Shown in pieces: positions 24,730 through 37,200 of a stretch of 64,000 nucleotides of DNA (positions are counted from its first letter, which is position 1; each line of letters starts with the position of its first letter). The notes under the pieces were generated by a model that did no database searches, was not told the origin of the DNA, and saw only the letters and a list, made by a program, of their open reading frames with translations. A program made the position numbers and the translations under genes. Origin of the DNA: Myrmaecium sp. VS I D KN 1 (taxonomy: Eukaryota; Ascomycota; Dothideomycetes; Valsariales; Valsariaceae); contig JADQAV010000016.1 in assembly GCA_019775845.1 (NCBI GenBank), positions 124,001 to 188,000 of the forward strand, read 5' to 3'.

Positions 24730-25847
24730 CATGCGAGGTTTGCAGGGTTTGGTGTCGGACCTGGACGAGATGACATGGCGGTCTGATGTAGAGTCGGAGG
24801 TGTTGTAAGACTCTTTTGATATTATCCTGTACTCTGTTGAATTTGAGATTAGCTATTCTTCTGTTATGCATCCTGTATTCTTCCGAATAGAAGTTGTAGT
24901 ATAGGTACATCAAGACGCCCAAATAGTACATTGTGACCAAAGTGTGCGCAAAACAGCGAGTGAAGCGTGAGGCGATGACTACACATAAGTCGAGTGAGTA
25001 CATCAAGCTGACACGGGCTTGGGTCGCTCCGCGGGATTCGCCACTACGAGGAGTGAGTTGCAGCCACAGTGAAGGGGCGGGCTTTAGCGACGGTGGTGAT
25101 GTTGCACACCGCAGCGTGTACCTGACCATGTATCTTTATAGTATCATGGAGATAGATAATTCGACAAGTATCAATACTTATGTACTTACCTACCTAGCTC
25201 ACATTGGCATCAGATCAGGGTTGCGTTGGCCAACCTGCCAACCTGCCTACGCCGCAATGTCAGCTCTCGGGGATTCGCCTGTTCTCGCCGGCCGCCGCCT
25301 TCGCTCGGTGGAAGAGCCAAGGGCCAAGGGCGAAAGACCATCAGCTGGTTTGCTGCCATCCACCCATCCGCCATCCGCCATCCATCCCAACCCCTCCCCT
25401 CTTGGACGGGACAAACCTCCAACGCTCACCTTTGCCGCTGCCACTCCCGTTCACACTCCACGCTTGGTCCGATCCGCAGTCCCTCTCCACCCCGTCTGTC
25501 TCGGTTTTACTTCGTTTTTCCTTTGCATCACCTTGCCATAACCTGCTCCCCTTTTTTCCAACCATCGTACCTTCTCGACCTCCAGCTCCAACCAGTACTC
25601 CATCGCTCGCCGTCCGGTCACCCACGCAACCGCACACCCGATTCCTGAGAAAACGCCCGTCTCCAACACGTTCGAGCGAACCTATACCACGCGTTTACCT
25701 CCCACGCATAGAACCTCATGCATATGGCTTTCTTCGTCTAGACAAGCTTCCCGCTAAACGCAAGCTCGCCGTGTCGTCCTTGCCCCATACCTCAATCTCG
25801 CTCTCCGATCAACGCTCCCCCTGTTCTTCCAAGCGACCCCCCACAAC
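24730..25847. other. intergenic and leader of cdc4
   Basis: About 1.1 kb. From roughly 25370 the plus strand is strongly C/T-rich with few purine runs, typical of a long transcribed leader in filamentous ascomycetes. The frames of up to 226 codons here overlap each other, are Pro/Ser/Arg-rich because of that composition and lack domain features, so none is called. No RNA gene is recognised. Confidence 0.5.
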
Positions 25848-28800
25848 ATGGATGGCTCTCCAACTGAAAGCGAAACGAGTATAGAACCGTCCGGATCTCC
25901 TTCTTTTGCCTCCGTGTCAGGCCCATTCATGACAGCGCCGACGGCTGGGACAGTAGTTGCGGAGAAAGTGATGCCGAGTCGAGGCGGACAAGAGGCCGAG
26001 CCAGGGACTGCGACAGTGCATCGGAGTTATGGCGGCATCCCGCCATACGCTGTGGTAGGCCAACTGTCTTACGGCCCAGCAACGCATACCACCGTCGTCA
26101 CAACTACTACAACAACAACGACATCTTTTCCTCCGTTCGTTCTTCCAGCGCCTCGTCGGTTGGATCGACGAGATCCAAAGAAATACCCGTTAGCGGCCTC
26201 GCCCACCCCCGAGTCTATCAGAAACCTGTCTTTCACAGTAAATGGCAGGCCGGCAAAATTTACCGAACCCGAGGATGGCGAACGCTGTTTCCAAGAGGTA
26301 TGCTGCTCTGCGCTGATTCTGAGCTGTTCGGTGGCATGTGCTGTTATGTGCACCCCGACGCGGTCGCTACCGCGTTCGTAAGCTTCCACCTGTCAATAGT
26401 ACTAACATCATGACATAGTATCGGAGAGGATTATCGACTTTAGAGGCTTCGAAGGGGAAATCAAGATCAGTCAAGCATTTGGGTTCACAGCATCAGACAC
26501 CGGATCCGCAGGCTCATCATGGCTCAGGTCTTATGAATAGGGTGCCTACCAAGACATCCGTTACCACAAGGAAACGGGAGTCAACGCCTCCTTCAATAGC
26601 TGAAGCCGCCGAGATTGCTAGTTTGCATCGCCGCAATATAAGGCCCAGGACTACGGCGCTGGGGCAAAGAGTGGCCCATCCTTTGTCTGGAAGCGTAACA
26701 GCTTACCAGCCCGATGTCTTGGAGGAAAGCACACCAGCAACACCGGATACCGATGCAAACACATCGGGACAAGCTCGTCGGACAGCAACCATGCTGAACC
26801 CAAATATGAGGGAATTAAGGAAGTCGTACCGCAGAAAGCAGGAGGATGTCCAACAAGGGACCTTGGAAAACAGCGGTGGCAGTCAACAAGGGATATTGTC
26901 TCGCAGCGCAGTACCACGGTTTCCTGAGGAATGGCGCTCAAGAACGCCACGTAGTGATTCCCAAATCACGCCTGAGAGCTCGCACACCGAGTCCAGTCTT
27001 TTAACCAACTTCCACCCCACTCAACCCACTGTGGCAACCCCGCCTATAGCTGATACTGACTTGGAACCCCTGGCATCCTATGAGCTAGAAGCCGAAGGGG
27101 AAAGAGTTGCTAGACCTCCTGCCTTGGATACGACATCTGCGCAAAGCGCAAGCCTTCCCAGCCCGAGCTTGTCGCCGACTACAGCTGCGGCGAACCTGGC
27201 TTTATCTGGCGGATTCGCGGAAGTCCCACCAAGAATAGACTTGAATGAGGGCAGTAGATCGATTCCAAGATCATGGGAAGAGCGTGAGAGCGATAGATCT
27301 TCGCAATCTAGGTCTGGAAAGGCTATTGCTCTCCCCGACCTGGATGAAACCCGGCCGGATACGCAGCTTGTATGTCCCCAGATGGATCTTCCGACGATGC
27401 TGGACTCGTTCGATTCGATGCCGGATGAACTCAAGACCTATGTGATGTACCAGCTTCTCCGTCGTTGCGCCAAGCCAACGCTCCACTTTGTCGCTGATGT
27501 GGTGAACCCGGCGCTGAAGTGCGATTTTCTCGGGCTCCTCCCTTTGGAACTCAGTCTCAACATCGTCAAATATCTAGACTTTAGGTCCATGTGCCGTGCG
27601 GCGCAGGTCTCGAAGAAGTGGAGACAGATAATAGACTCCGATGACAGGGCCTGGAAGGAACTCCTCGAGCGTGATGGATTCCAACTACCAGAAGGTGAGT
27701 TGAAACGAGCTGTGAAGGAAGGCTGGGGCTGGCAGTTTCCCGCCTACCCGGATAGCTTCGAGATGGATCTGAGCGTGTCCGGAACGAAGTCGGATACGGA
27801 ATCCCCGATGTCATCATCGCATAGCAATACTGGGTATATTGACAGTGGGGATGCGGGAGCGATGATCAACCCGACATCCGGCAGGCCTAAACGAAAGGCG
27901 GCGGCTAAGTTCTGCGGATCGCAAAAGAAGCAGAAAAGAAGGGCAGCACCGGCGAAGAACCAGACGCCCAGTTGGGTGCGCTCGTTGGACAGCGCAAGTG
28001 GGCCGGGCGCCCACGCCAATGCCGCCGCCTTGGCTGTTCCGAACCCCGCCGTAGGCCTGCCCAGCATCCGATGCTTACACCTCTACAAGTCACTGTACCA
28101 GAGGCATTATCTCATCCGCAAGAGCTGGATGGATCCTAACACTACGCCACAGCACTTCTCCTTCCGCGCTCATGGGCGGCACGTGGTTACGTGTCTCCAA
28201 TTTGACACGGATAAGATACTGACGGGAAGTGACGACACCAACATCAACGTATACGATACGAAAACTGGCGCCTTGCGCACAAAACTTGAAGGACATGAAG
28301 GCGGTGTCTGGGCTTTGCAGTACGAGGGCAATACCCTTGTATCAGGCTCGACTGATCGCTCCGTTCGAGTGTGGGATATCGAGCAGGGTATCTGCACACA
28401 TGTGTTTCAAGGTCACACGTCAACAGTCAGATGTCTCGTTATCATGAACCCCGTAGAGGTCGATGAAGCTACAGATGGTACGCCCATCATGATGCCAAAA
28501 GAACCTCTGATCATCACCGGATCCCGCGACTCGACGCTTAGGGTGTGGAAACTGCCACAGCCCGGTCAGCGCAGCGTCTACCAGACGGGTCCGCCGGCAA
28601 ACGATCACGACAACCCTTATTTTGTGCGCACTCTTGCCGGACACGGTCACTCGGTGCGAGCGATTGCTGCGCACGGTGACACTCTTGTCAGTGGAAGTTA
28701 TGATCATACAGTTCGTGTATGGAAGATCTCCACAGGTGAAAACATTCACCGTTTACAAGGCCATACACAAAAGGTCTATAGTGTTGTACTTGATCACGCA

Positions 28801-29385
28801 CGTAACCGATGCATCAGTGGGTCAATGGACAATCTTGTTAAGGTATGGTCAATCGAGAATGGACAGTGTCTCTTCAACTTGGAGGGACATACCTCCTTGG
28901 TTGGCTTGCTTGACCTGAGTCACGAGCGCCTGGTGTCCGCCGCTGCAGATTCAACGCTTCGAATATGGGATCCGGAAAACGGTCGTTGCAAGGCCACTCT
29001 TACCGCGCATACTGGCGCAATCACATGTTTCCAGCACGATGGTCAGAAAGTCATTTCTGGCTCTGATCGGACTCTGAAGATGTGGAATATCAACACGGGC
29101 GAATGTACGAAAGACCTATTAACGGACCTCAGCGGCGTATGGCAGGTGAAATTCAACGATCGCCGTTGTGTAGCTGCTGTGCAGCGTAATGGCATGACAT
29201 ATATCGAGGTAGGCTTCTCCACAACTTCGAACACGCAGAAACAAGCTAATTGCTCGGCGTAGGTCCTGGATTTCGGTGCTGCTCGTGACGGAGTACCTCT
29301 CGAGCAACGAGGCCGCAGGATTGTTGTCAACTCCAAAGGCCAGGAAGTCGATGACTTGGAGCCCGAGGAAGCCGAAACCGTGTGA
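25848..29385 (+). CDS. cdc4: F-box/WD40 substrate receptor of SCF ubiquitin ligase, Cdc4-like
   Basis: Exons 25848-26297, 26419-29208 and 29263-29385 (introns GTATGC..CATAG and GTAGGC..GTAG) encode 1120 aa; the last exon restores the acidic end LEPEEAETV. The start ATG has a good context (ACAACATGG). The N-terminal half is Ser/Thr/Pro-rich and probably disordered. A Cdc4-type dimerisation helix region lies at about 477-515 (PDELKTYVMYQLLRRCAKPT), the F-box at about 515-562 (LLPLELSLNIVKYLDFRSM) and a Lys-rich nuclear-signal-like stretch near 640-665. WD40 repeats from about 731 to 1075 (SGSTDRSVRVWD, SGSYDHTVRVWK, SGSMDNLVKVWS) form the propeller that binds phosphodegrons. With Skp1, cullin-1 and Rbx1 such proteins degrade cell-cycle inhibitors and transcription factors. 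Targets here are unknown. Confidence 0.93.
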
Positions 29386-29964
29386 ACAGGCGTTTGGATG
29401 GAAACCACGATTGCAAGCTTCGCATCGCGCTTTGAGCCCTTTCTCATTTTTCATTTTTTCCTATAACTATACCCGTTACGCTCACGACACGACAAACAAT
29501 GTGCGGACTGGGCATCAGTCTCTCATGCAACAGCCGTTGCCTAGTCCGACCGGCGCTCGAGGGATGCTCGTAATTCTTTTTATAACACTTACATGTCATT
29601 AAGCGCTGAGATGCATTGTATTGTTGATATGCCTGCAAAAACCACGTCTGCCGCGGAACCTGAAGAGATGCTCTCCGAGACGGCTGGGGGACTGTCCGAC
29701 GCTTGAAACTCGGAGGCGCCCTTACGAAAGTCTCCACCTGTATATCGAATCATAGTTACTCATACCATGACAGCGAGATATCAAGACCATAATGGCGCAT
29801 GAGGGCGGACATGAACAGTGATCTTATATCCTCTTACGAGGCATAGTAGAATCTGAGGGCACAGCCTAATGTCTTGGCGTGCTGCGGGTAGTCGCAATCC
29901 TAGAATGACATAATACGTAGGTAAAGAGTAAGCGGCCCGCTAGAACGGGCCAGGCGAAAGTGAT
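29386..29964. other. 3' flank of cdc4 up to island B
   Basis: Normal composition with no gene. A perfect 6-bp hairpin (GGCCCG at 29934-29939, CGGGCC at 29946-29951) lies just outside the inverted repeat that begins island B at 29965. Confidence 0.5.
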
Positions 29965-29990
29965 GGTACTCCGTGATGGCGAAAAGATAT
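29965..29990 (+). repeat. left inverted repeat of island B
   Basis: GGTACTCCGT, three differing bases, then GGCGAAAAGATAT. The inverted partner is at 49558-49583. It lies exactly where normal DNA gives way to the island. Confidence 0.7.
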
Positions 29991-30015
29991 TAGTTTAATT
30001 TACCTTAGTAAGCTC

Positions 30016-30077
30016 AGACCCCCTTTTCGGATAATCCTATTAATCCGCGTATTAATATATTTTTTTAAAGGGGGTCT
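30016..30077. repeat. 11-bp perfect hairpin arms
   Basis: AGACCCCCTTT at 30016-30026 and its complement AAAGGGGGTCT at 30067-30077, with a 40-bp TA-rich spacer. It may be a subterminal structure of the outer element or the trace of a small insertion. Confidence 0.6.
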
Positions 30078-32816
30078 AAGATCTTTTAGCGCCTTATTAC
30101 GTAGTATACTCCTTTCGAAAAAGCGATTTATATATATTTAATAAATTAGCGTATTATTAGTATTAGACTATATATTATTAAAAGTTAATATATTTAAGAT
30201 ATAAGTATACTCTATTTAATAATATAAATAGCTTCCTACCTATACTATTAATTATAAGGTAGCTATTCTTTAAAGATAATTTTAAATTTATATAATAGTA
30301 TAGACTCTAGGCCTTTATTTAAGCTCTTTATACGCCCTATATATATAACTATAATATAAATACTAATATATATATATATATAAGTCGCCGTATCTACCCT
30401 CGCTTAATAGTTCTATACTATAAAATTATATATATTATATATTATTAATATATATATAGTCCGATTAGTAACCACCTTCTATATTATTAAATATATTTAT
30501 AAACGCGTCGATATACGCCTAAAGCGACGAAGATATAATAGAAGGCTTACTAATAATAAGCTTAATATACTATAGTTATATAATTAGAGTTATAATATAA
30601 CTATTTAAAGTATAGAATAATATAGGCTATAGGTCGCTTAATAGGTAATTCTAAATATATTTAATAGTAATAATATAATATAGAAGGAAGCTATTTATAT
30701 AATACTTATAAAGTTATATATATATAAGCCTTAGTTAAAGTAGCTAGATATGCTATAATAGTTAGTTTTCTAATATAATAACTTATTTTTAGTTATATAT
30801 ACTAGCTTTAAGAAAAGTATAATACTATAAAGTATACCGCTCCTAGTATATAGTAGTATTATACTAGTAATTCTTCTATTAAATACTATAGGTAAGGATT
30901 AAATAGTAAGCGCTATACGCCTCCTTAGTATAAATCTTATATATATTACTACGTAGACTATATCTAGTAGTCTATTTATAAATATTCTATAGAGCTAATA
31001 TATATATATCCTAATATCCCTTAAGTAGATTATAAATATAAAGTTCTATATAATTCTTTACGACCTTATATTCCGCGCGTATATTAGCTATATAATTATA
31101 GATAGAATATATCTTATATATATAAGGTACTACCTTCCGATATAAGTATACTTAACTATATAAGCTACGTAATATCCTAGGCCCTATTTTATAGTTTACT
31201 TATATTATAACGCTCGATAAGGTTACGCGCTAAAATATATATATACTTACTAGATTTAACTATAATACGTAGTTAATACAGATAACGGTTAACTAATTAG
31301 ACTTAATAATTATCTATAATTTTATATATTATAGAGAGCTTTATTAATATAAGGTATTATACTTCGTCCTTAAAACCGCGTTTATAAACCGTAGCCTAGG
31401 TATATAACTATAATATATTCCTATACCTCTATTAATTAGTAAGATAATTATCTTTATTAATAATAAGTATAAAGTTAAGGAATATATAACTATATTATAG
31501 GAATAGCTTATACTATATAAATATATAACCTAATAGACTACTATTACTATATAGGAGCTCTATTTAACTTATACTAAAAATAATAAATTATATATTTATA
31601 TAAAGTTTAAGACAGGCTACTCTATCTATATCTTTATTTATTTTAATATCTTAGCTAATAGAGCTAATATCCCGGATATCTTATAGATAATATAGTTTAA
31701 TATTATATATACACCTAGCGCCGCGATAATATAGTAGCGGTAAAGAAGAGTAGCTTACTTAGATAATATAATAAAGGAGGTATATCTTCTACTTAAGAGC
31801 TAAACGTACGGCGAGCGTATTATATCTAATATAGTAGTATATATAAGGTAGTTATAACCGCTTCTATAATAAGTATTACGCTTAAGTTAGCTTAGCTAGG
31901 AAGTAACTATAGAGGATATATATATAGGAAGTCTTATATAGTTAATAATAGACCTTACTCCGATTAATAATATATCTAATATATTATTAGTTATATTATT
32001 TAACGACGGTATAGAGGATACGCTTAGCGGTATACTTCCCTTTATTTAAGAAATAAATATAAATAATACGTCGCTCGGCCTAAAGCTCTATACGCTAGAG
32101 CTTATAGTAAGTACTAGTAGTAGGAAGTAGCTTTAGTTATATACTAAGTAACGTAGTTAGTTACTAAATATAATATACTAATTTATAAATATAGCTAAGT
32201 ATTTATATAAACCTTAGTTAGACGTCTTCTATAAAGCGGAGGCTATTATTAATATAATATAGCCCGTACTAGTAGATTAGTATTATTTAAACTATAACTC
32301 TTTTATATATAATAAACTTACTAAATACAGCGCCCCTTATATATATAATAGTAATAAGATACCTAGGTCTCGCAGACGTATATTTATATTTATATAAGGC
32401 TAGTTTTATTAGTAGGCTAGTTAGGCCCTCTATAGTTTACTATTTATTATATACGGCGAGCTAGTAGTAATAGATAATCTAATACGTAAAATATATTAAT
32501 AGTCTAGTAAAATTATTAATAGGGCCTTATTACGTAGCTATATATTAAGCTAGGATATATTAGTATTAGGCGACGACCTAAATAACCTTATTTTATTAAT
32601 ATAATAAAAAAGTTATATTTAGGAAGACTATATAGGAATTAGCCTAACGCTACGTAGTTTAGATAAATATATATTATTATTAACCTAAACTATCTAGCCG
32701 CTACTTCTTACACCGTTATTATCTTAAAGATATCCTCTTATACTATTTATATAAGCTAATATACCTATACTAGTAGTAGTCTACTAGATAGCCCTACTAA
32801 TTATATTTAATAATAT

Positions 32817-32950
32817 AGCTCCTTATAATTTTATACTACTAGTAGATATTATATTAAATATTATATTAAATACTATTATACCTAGTATTATAGCCCCTCG
32901 CGATTATATACTACTAGTAGATATTATATTAAATACTAGTATACTAGTAG
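32817..32950 (+). repeat. diverged direct repeat of about 60-75 bp
   Basis: Two adjacent copies share ACTACTAGTAGATATTATAT; the first also has an internal duplication of TATTATATTAAATA. It lies in the outer element of island B, left of the gypsy insertion. Confidence 0.65.
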
Positions 32951-33399
32951 ATAGTATAAAGTAGCGGTAGTTAAGGAAGTAGTATTAATAGAAGTAATAT
33001 AGCGGTAAGAGCTATATAAAATAATAAATATCTAGTATTTTTATACCCCTATCGCTTCGTATTATACCGTCCTATATTATATTATATATATCTACTATTA
33101 CTAGTTAACTAACTTACTACTACTATCCTACCTCTTATAACGCTATCTATCGCTGTATAATATTAATTTCTATATAAATATCTTCCTACTTACCTACTAT
33201 ATTAATTCTATTAGCCTAGGATTAGTATTCGTATATAGTTAGTACGTAGTTAAGCTAGTAAAGCTACAGTCCTAATTAAATATTAGCTAGAATAAATCTA
33301 ATACTAACGTAACTAAAGTAGCTTAGTATTAATAATATATTATATATCTTATATATACGTCGATATTAATTACTTCGTTAATAGTATATACTAACTAGT

Positions 33400-33793
33400 A
33401 TAGTAGAGTTAGAGGTATCCTTAGATTCTACTACTTAAAGAGGCTGTCCGCTTCTAAGAAGGGCGCTATTTAGAAGATAATTACTCCTAGGAATAGTATA
33501 GATTATAACTAGATAAAGAAAGACCTTAAAAAGAATAAAATAGTAAGAAGATATAAAGAGGATAACTCCCTATCTAAAATTAAAATTATTATAAATTTAC
33601 TTAATTTTTACTTTTTAAGATTTTCTATACTCTATCCTTAGCCTCCTTAACTTATAGGATAGTACTTAAGCCTTCTTTTTATATTCCTCCTTCTTTTAGA
33701 AGCTATCTCTTTATAGTCTTAAAGAACTTATACTTTTCTATATCTCTAGAATAGGCCCTACCGGATATAGACTTACTAACTAACCCTACTTTA
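33400..33793 (+). repeat. 5' LTR of the gypsy fossil
   Basis: 394 bp, alignable throughout with 44027-44410 and, inverted, with the solo LTR at 5048-5441. The ends read TA..TA, where unmutated LTRs would be expected to have TG..CA. Confidence 0.8.
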
Positions 33794-33999
33794 TTTAGTA
33801 ATTATACTAGGCTCTTCCCTTTATAAAGTAAAGGTATAGATAACTTTAGGCGAATTAAAAAGGTAGGTTTTAATATAAGGGAAGAGCTAATAGACCCTTT
33901 TAAAGATAAGTATATAATATTAGAGAGGTATAAATAAGGGGAAGATAACGGATAATATAAGGAAATTACTTAGAGATAATAGTCCTAATAGAAGATTAA

Positions 34000-34275
34000 A
34001 ATACTTAAAAATACTACTAAAAGATCTAGAAAATATTAGGATATTACTAGGAGATCTAGATACTTTAAGCTATTATAAAGATAATAATTTAAGTATATAA
34101 AAATACTACTAGGAGATTTTAATACTTTAGATTATTAATAAAGCTAAAGTTTAAGTATATAGAAATACCGCTAGGAGATTTAAATACCTCAGACTACTAA
34201 CTAAGCTAAAGCCTAGATATATAAGAATACTACTAAGAGAGTTAAATAACTTAATATACTATTAAGAGAGCTAGA
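34000..34275 (+). repeat. about 62-bp tandem repeats in the gypsy leader
   Basis: Four to five diverged units containing AATACTACTAGGAGAT, then TTTAATAC and an A-rich stretch. They lie in the untranslated leader between the 5' LTR and the gag region. Confidence 0.7.
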
Positions 34276-37200
34276 TTTAGAAGAAAACTATATAAGTAGT
34301 AGGAGTAGAGTAAGATAAGTAACTTAAAAATATAAGTTATAAAAGGCCTAGAGCTAGTAAGTAGTAATAAAAAAGCTCTAAAAGTAAAGATTATATAATA
34401 ATATAGTTATATAATAAAGAATTAACTTATTTTTATTAAAGTTTTATAATATTACTGCGCCTACCGCTAGGAGACATAGCTTAAGAAGACTTATATTCCT
34501 AAGAAACTAAGAAGATTTTACTTTTAAGAAGGTTAAGAGACTACTCCCTAGGATATTAAGCGCCCTTTAAGCTTAACTTAGCCTTTACTACCTACTACTA
34601 GTATACGGATAAGTAAATTAAGGTCTTTTAAAGGTCCTCGCCTATAAGCTACTAAGAGGAGAAAGAAGAGTTATAAAATTCTTATTAGTAATTAGTAGAG
34701 TTTTTATAAAACTAAGGAGTTTAGTTACATAGCTTATAAAACGGAGAGTATATTTAGAATATTAAGAAATACTATTACCCTTTACTTAGTAAGCCTCCTA
34801 CTTATTAAGCTTATACTTAATTATATTTCTATACTAAAAATCTAGCTAAATATTAAAAAATATCCTTTAATACTACCTTTAACGCTCTATCCTTTCTTAG
34901 GGCTATAAACCCCCCGGTCTCTACTCGACTGTTTATAATATATATCCTAGTAATACTCCCTATATTAAGAGCTCCTAGGGTATCTCTATTTAACGGGAAG
35001 AATATTTAGGACTTTTTTTTATATAGCTATCTAAGTTACCCCGGTAGAAATAGCCTTAAAGATTTATTTATATTATAGCCCTCTAATTTATATCGAGCTC
35101 TAAGAGGAGGAAGCTTTTTTTAAAGGAGACTAGGACAGCCTAAAGAAGTATATACTATATACTTAGCGTAGGTAGGACTAAGACTAGCTTAAAGTAACTA
35201 TAAAATATCTCTATATATAAGTTACTTACTATTAAGACTAGTCTTAAAATCTAATATAATATTATTAGATCTACTAAGCGATCTCCTATAAGGTTTAAAA
35301 GAAGAATAACTTCTTTAGGATTATTAAGGAACGCGTCCTCGCGAATATAAATATTATATTTATAAAAGATAGTACTTAGAGCTTCCGGAACCTATATTAG
35401 AAAGCTGTTATATTTATAGGGGCGAGTAAAATTTATAATAAGCTTATTCCCTTACGAGTAGACCTCGCTATCTCTTTAAATAACTAACTATTAGTAGGTC
35501 CCGGCGCTATAACCGGGAAAGATAGTATTAATATATTAATAGAGAAACTTATTACCTTTAAGCTAGATATAATCTCCTAGCTTAACGCCTATCTTCTTTA
35601 TAATAACTAGAGAGGTTTATATTATAAGTATAGTTAGTTTAGCTACTTTATTATCTAATATAAAAGGGTCCGTACGCTAGAAGAGGCTAGGAGGATTAAG
35701 AAATACTTTAAAGAGAATAAATAAGTTATACTAGATAGTTCTTCCCTATTTAAAAGAAGGACTAGAGGTATAATCTATAAATAAGTCTAAAAAATATAAA
35801 TAAAAATTTTAGAAGTACGCCTTAATACTCTATAAGTAAGCTAGGTAAATAATATAAAAGTATACTTTAATATAAATATAAAGGATAACTTAGAAATAGA
35901 TAATCCTAGAGACGCCTATAATTAAAATATAGAAGTTAATATAGTAAGAGTTAAGAGAACCTCCCCTCTATTTACTAGTATAAATAAGAATAGTTACTAT
36001 AGTTTAAAAGATAGAGAGAGGGTTAAGAAATAATATCTTATTATAAAAGAGGTAAGGGCTAGTACTTATTAACTCCTTACTAAAGCTATAGAATCTACTA
36101 TAAACTTAGGGCTAGATAAGACTATAGAAGCTCTTAGCTAATAATATCTAAAGGTTATAGAAGAGGTTAGAAAGTATAAACCTAGATTCCTAACTACTAT
36201 TAATATCCTTTAAAATACTACTAAAGTAGTAGATAAATCCTTAGTAAAGATCTTAAAGAAGGCTACTATTTAAATAAGTATCTAGAAGCTATTCTTATAC
36301 TACTTAGCTTTTTAGTAAGAGCTTATAAGCTATATAGTAATGCTTAGGGGCTTTTAATCTTTAGTTATTATAAGTAAGTATACTTAGGGAACTAATTAGA
36401 ACGTACTAGCTATTAAGAACGGCCCCCTTAATACTATTCCTAGTTATAATATTAATATACTTAAAATAGGAGGCGATAGCCTCCCTTCTAATAAAATACC
36501 TTAGGTATTTATTTATATTAATAACCTCTCTACGGCCGCTATCGTAGATATAAGAGCCGAAATAATAATAATAATAATAGTACTTTAGGAATAGACGAGT
36601 ATCTCCTTTATTAACTAGAAATTATATCGCTATATTATAATAAATAGTACCTCGGAATTAGCCTTAAGAGTAATTTATAACTACTCTATTAAAATAGGAT
36701 TAATAATAACATATATTACGGTCTAGATAATTCCGGGTAACGTAAAGAAGCTCCTCCTTAAAATAATATAGTTATACGTAGCCCGCTACTTTATTACTAT
36801 TTAGAAGAATAAAGTAATATAGCTATCTATTAAAGCTAAGAATAGCTCTAAGGCGATATAAGTAAGTATATTAGTTAATACTAAGAATAAGACCTACTAA
36901 TAAATCTAAGTAATTAGAGGGCGGGATTACGGCTCTAACTAATCCTATAAAGCTAGAAACGTAGGGTAAGAGGAAGGTTATATAGTAAAAAGAGGTTTTC
37001 TCCTTAAAACTAATAAGTGGTAAAGAGAAGAAGTACTTAATTAAGTAGGAAAATAAATAAGTTTAATAGTAGTAGACCCCCGGGTAGTAATATAAATACT
37101 ACTTAGCTTAAGGAGCTATTTATATATAACTTAATACTTAGTATTAGGAAAACCTAGGACTAGCTTCCGCAGCTTAATAATATAAAAGCTAAACTAGATA

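Noticed and set aside
25204-25884. Plus-strand frames of 140-226 codons upstream of cdc4
   Set aside because: They are Pro/Ser/Arg-rich products of a C/T-rich leader, overlap in two frames and show no domain or splice signal.
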